Positions 63,327 to 64,000 of a stretch of 64,000 nucleotides of DNA are shown in pieces. The stretch spans positions 1-64,000 of the forward strand of contig VSNK01000003.1 in assembly GCA_009774255.1 (NCBI GenBank). Direction: 5' to 3'. A model generated the notes under the pieces. That model did no database searches and was not told the DNA's origin. It worked only from the letters and a program-made list of their open reading frames with translations. This DNA is from Faecalicatena sp. Its GTDB lineage: Bacteria > Bacillota > Clostridia > Lachnospirales > Lachnospiraceae. Within the stretch, counting starts at the first letter, position 1; each line of letters starts with the position of its first letter. Made by a program: the position numbers and the translations under genes.

Positions 63327-63470
63327 GTTACAGTTCACTGACAATGTCATTTACTTAAGGCGATTCCATGTTGATACAGAGCATATTTGTGTAGGTTCTG
63401 ACGATGCAAAATTGGTTTTTTCAGCTTAAGTTAATGGCATTGGTTCACTGGCCAGCCAGCGAACTGCAAC
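63327..63470. mobile_element. GTTAC-type palindromic element (144 bp)
   Basis: It runs from GTTACAGTTCACTGACAATG to CCAGCGAACTGCAAC. Inner arms (63342-63359 and 63425-63442), of the type CAATGTCATTTACTTAAG, match at 16 of 18 positions. The right end is like the left hairpin of element C. No target duplication is visible. It makes up part of the 413-bp gap 63281-63693 upstream of the SleC-like gene. Confidence 0.6.
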
Positions 63471-63600
63471 GATTCGGCCGTCTAATGTACACATAGCAAT
63501 GGAATATATTGACCACATCGGTTAATATCCATTATAACCGATTGACCGTTTTTGAGAAGACCTTTTTTGCACATTCAAAGTTTAAAAGTATTCCAACTGT

Positions 63601-63636
63601 GTTACAGGTCACGCCTGGCCGATGTATCACCTGTAA
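63601..63636. repeat. Hairpin upstream of the SleC-like gene
   Basis: Nine-base arms GTTACAGGT and ACCTGTAAC pair perfectly around an 18-base loop, 58 bases before the start codon. An AT-rich CATATATTTTATATA follows, which could include a -10 for a sporulation sigma factor; this is uncertain. A weaker hairpin CGGTTA/TAACCG is near 63520. Confidence 0.5.
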
Positions 63637-63693
63637 CCAATATACTGCGGGGCGCATATATTTTATATAGAAAAATTTTTAACAGGGGGCACT

Positions 63694-64000
63694 ATGGTTT
63701 ATATTAAAGCAATGCAGGATTCTTCAGAAAATGATGGTTCGAATCGTGATCATATAGACAAAGGAAAACTGCAGATCAATGTCACTTCGGACGTCGATTC
63801 TTTTCCGGTACCTGATGCGGTAGTCTCGGTCTCCTATACTGGAGTACCGGACAGTACGCTGGAGGAATTGAACACGGACAGCTCCGGACAGACCGAAGAG
63901 GTAGAGCTGAATGCGCCGCCGCTGGAATACAGTCTGAATCCGGAAATTGAGGGGCAGCCTTACGCAGAATATACTCTGGACGTACGGGCACCCGGATTTG
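63694..64000 (+). CDS. SleC-like spore cortex protein, 5' part
   Basis: The frame is open to the window edge (102 codons). GKLQINVTSDVDSFPVPDAVVSVSY and EVELNAPPLEYSLNPE, YAEYTLDVRAPGF match what I recall of the N-terminal prodomain of clostridial spore-cortex lytic enzyme SleC and related peptidoglycan-binding proteins. AGGGGGC lies before the ATG. Only the prodomain-like part is visible, so the catalytic function cannot be judged. Confidence 0.65.
   Translation, partial: MVYIKAMQDSSENDGSNRDHIDKGKLQINVTSDVDSFPVPDAVVSVSYTGVPDSTLEELNTDSSGQTEEVELNAPPLEYSLNPEIEGQPYAEYTLDVRAPGF

Overview
The window looks like chromosomal DNA of a strictly anaerobic, endospore-forming Gram-positive bacterium of the class Clostridia, most likely family Lachnospiraceae. 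The grounds are PolC-type replicative polymerase, the sporulation sigma factor SigH, an oxygen-independent class III ribonucleotide reductase (NrdDG), a FeoAAB ferrous iron system, Firmicutes-type galactose-1-phosphate uridylyltransferase, a cluster of GGAGG-type ribosome binding sites, and the start of a SleC-like spore-cortex enzyme at the right edge. The genus assignment is inference. Almost every gene is on the minus strand; the clear plus-strand exceptions are an S1-domain protein (32.8 kb), a 68-residue membrane protein (19.3 kb) and the SleC-like gene (63.7 kb). This bias suggests the whole block is read in the direction of fork movement.

Layout from left to right: tRNA-Thr(GGT) (0.2 kb); an ECF sigma factor / membrane protein / ABC transporter operon (0.5-3.9 kb); D-aminoacyl-tRNA deacylase (4.4 kb); the classic ispF-(GNAT)-cysE-cysS-mrnC-rlmB-sigH operon (5.0-10.9 kb); tRNA-Met and tRNA-Val (11.5 kb); nrdD-nrdG-dut (11.8-15.0 kb); an AI-2E-family transporter with metA (15.1-17.4 kb); small genes (17.9-19.7 kb); purA, cls, a MocR/PdxR-type regulator and glnS (19.9-26.6 kb); galK-galT (27.4-30.1 kb); flavin reductase and CBS-containing family II pyrophosphatase (30.3-32.6 kb); feoA-feoA-feoB plus a Cys-rich partner under one promoter/operator (33.6-36.6 kb); tRNA-Thr(CGT), an MscS channel and PgeF (36.8-38.8 kb); the ribosome-biogenesis and secretion superoperon ylxM-ffh-rpsP-khpA-rimM-trmD / rplS-lepB-rbgA-lepB-rnhB-yraN (39.1-47.2 kb); glyA; ispG-polC (48.8-54.5 kb); two PLP aminotransferases including HisC (56-58.4 kb); and a tetR-ABC-ABC-yqeC-mocA-like operon (59.5-63.3 kb).

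The most striking content is not protein coding. Intergenic DNA is full of short palindromic elements. Three copies of a 146-147 bp element (17557, 26725, 43082) are nearly identical, share terminal inverted repeats starting GTTACTGTTCAC, and each is bracketed by a perfect 8-bp direct repeat of a different sequence, which is direct evidence of transposition of a MITE-like, non-coding element. One copy sits inside another palindromic element of a related type. Further relatives, truncated ends and four other palindrome families are scattered through the window, several of them placed exactly on stop codons.

A second unusual structure lies at 60791-60906: a 38-bp unit repeated three times makes a chain of three 11-13 codon mini-ORFs upstream of yqeC, two linked to the next start by ATGA overlaps and each with its own ribosome binding site. 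No CRISPR array, rRNA, prophage or full-length insertion sequence was seen.
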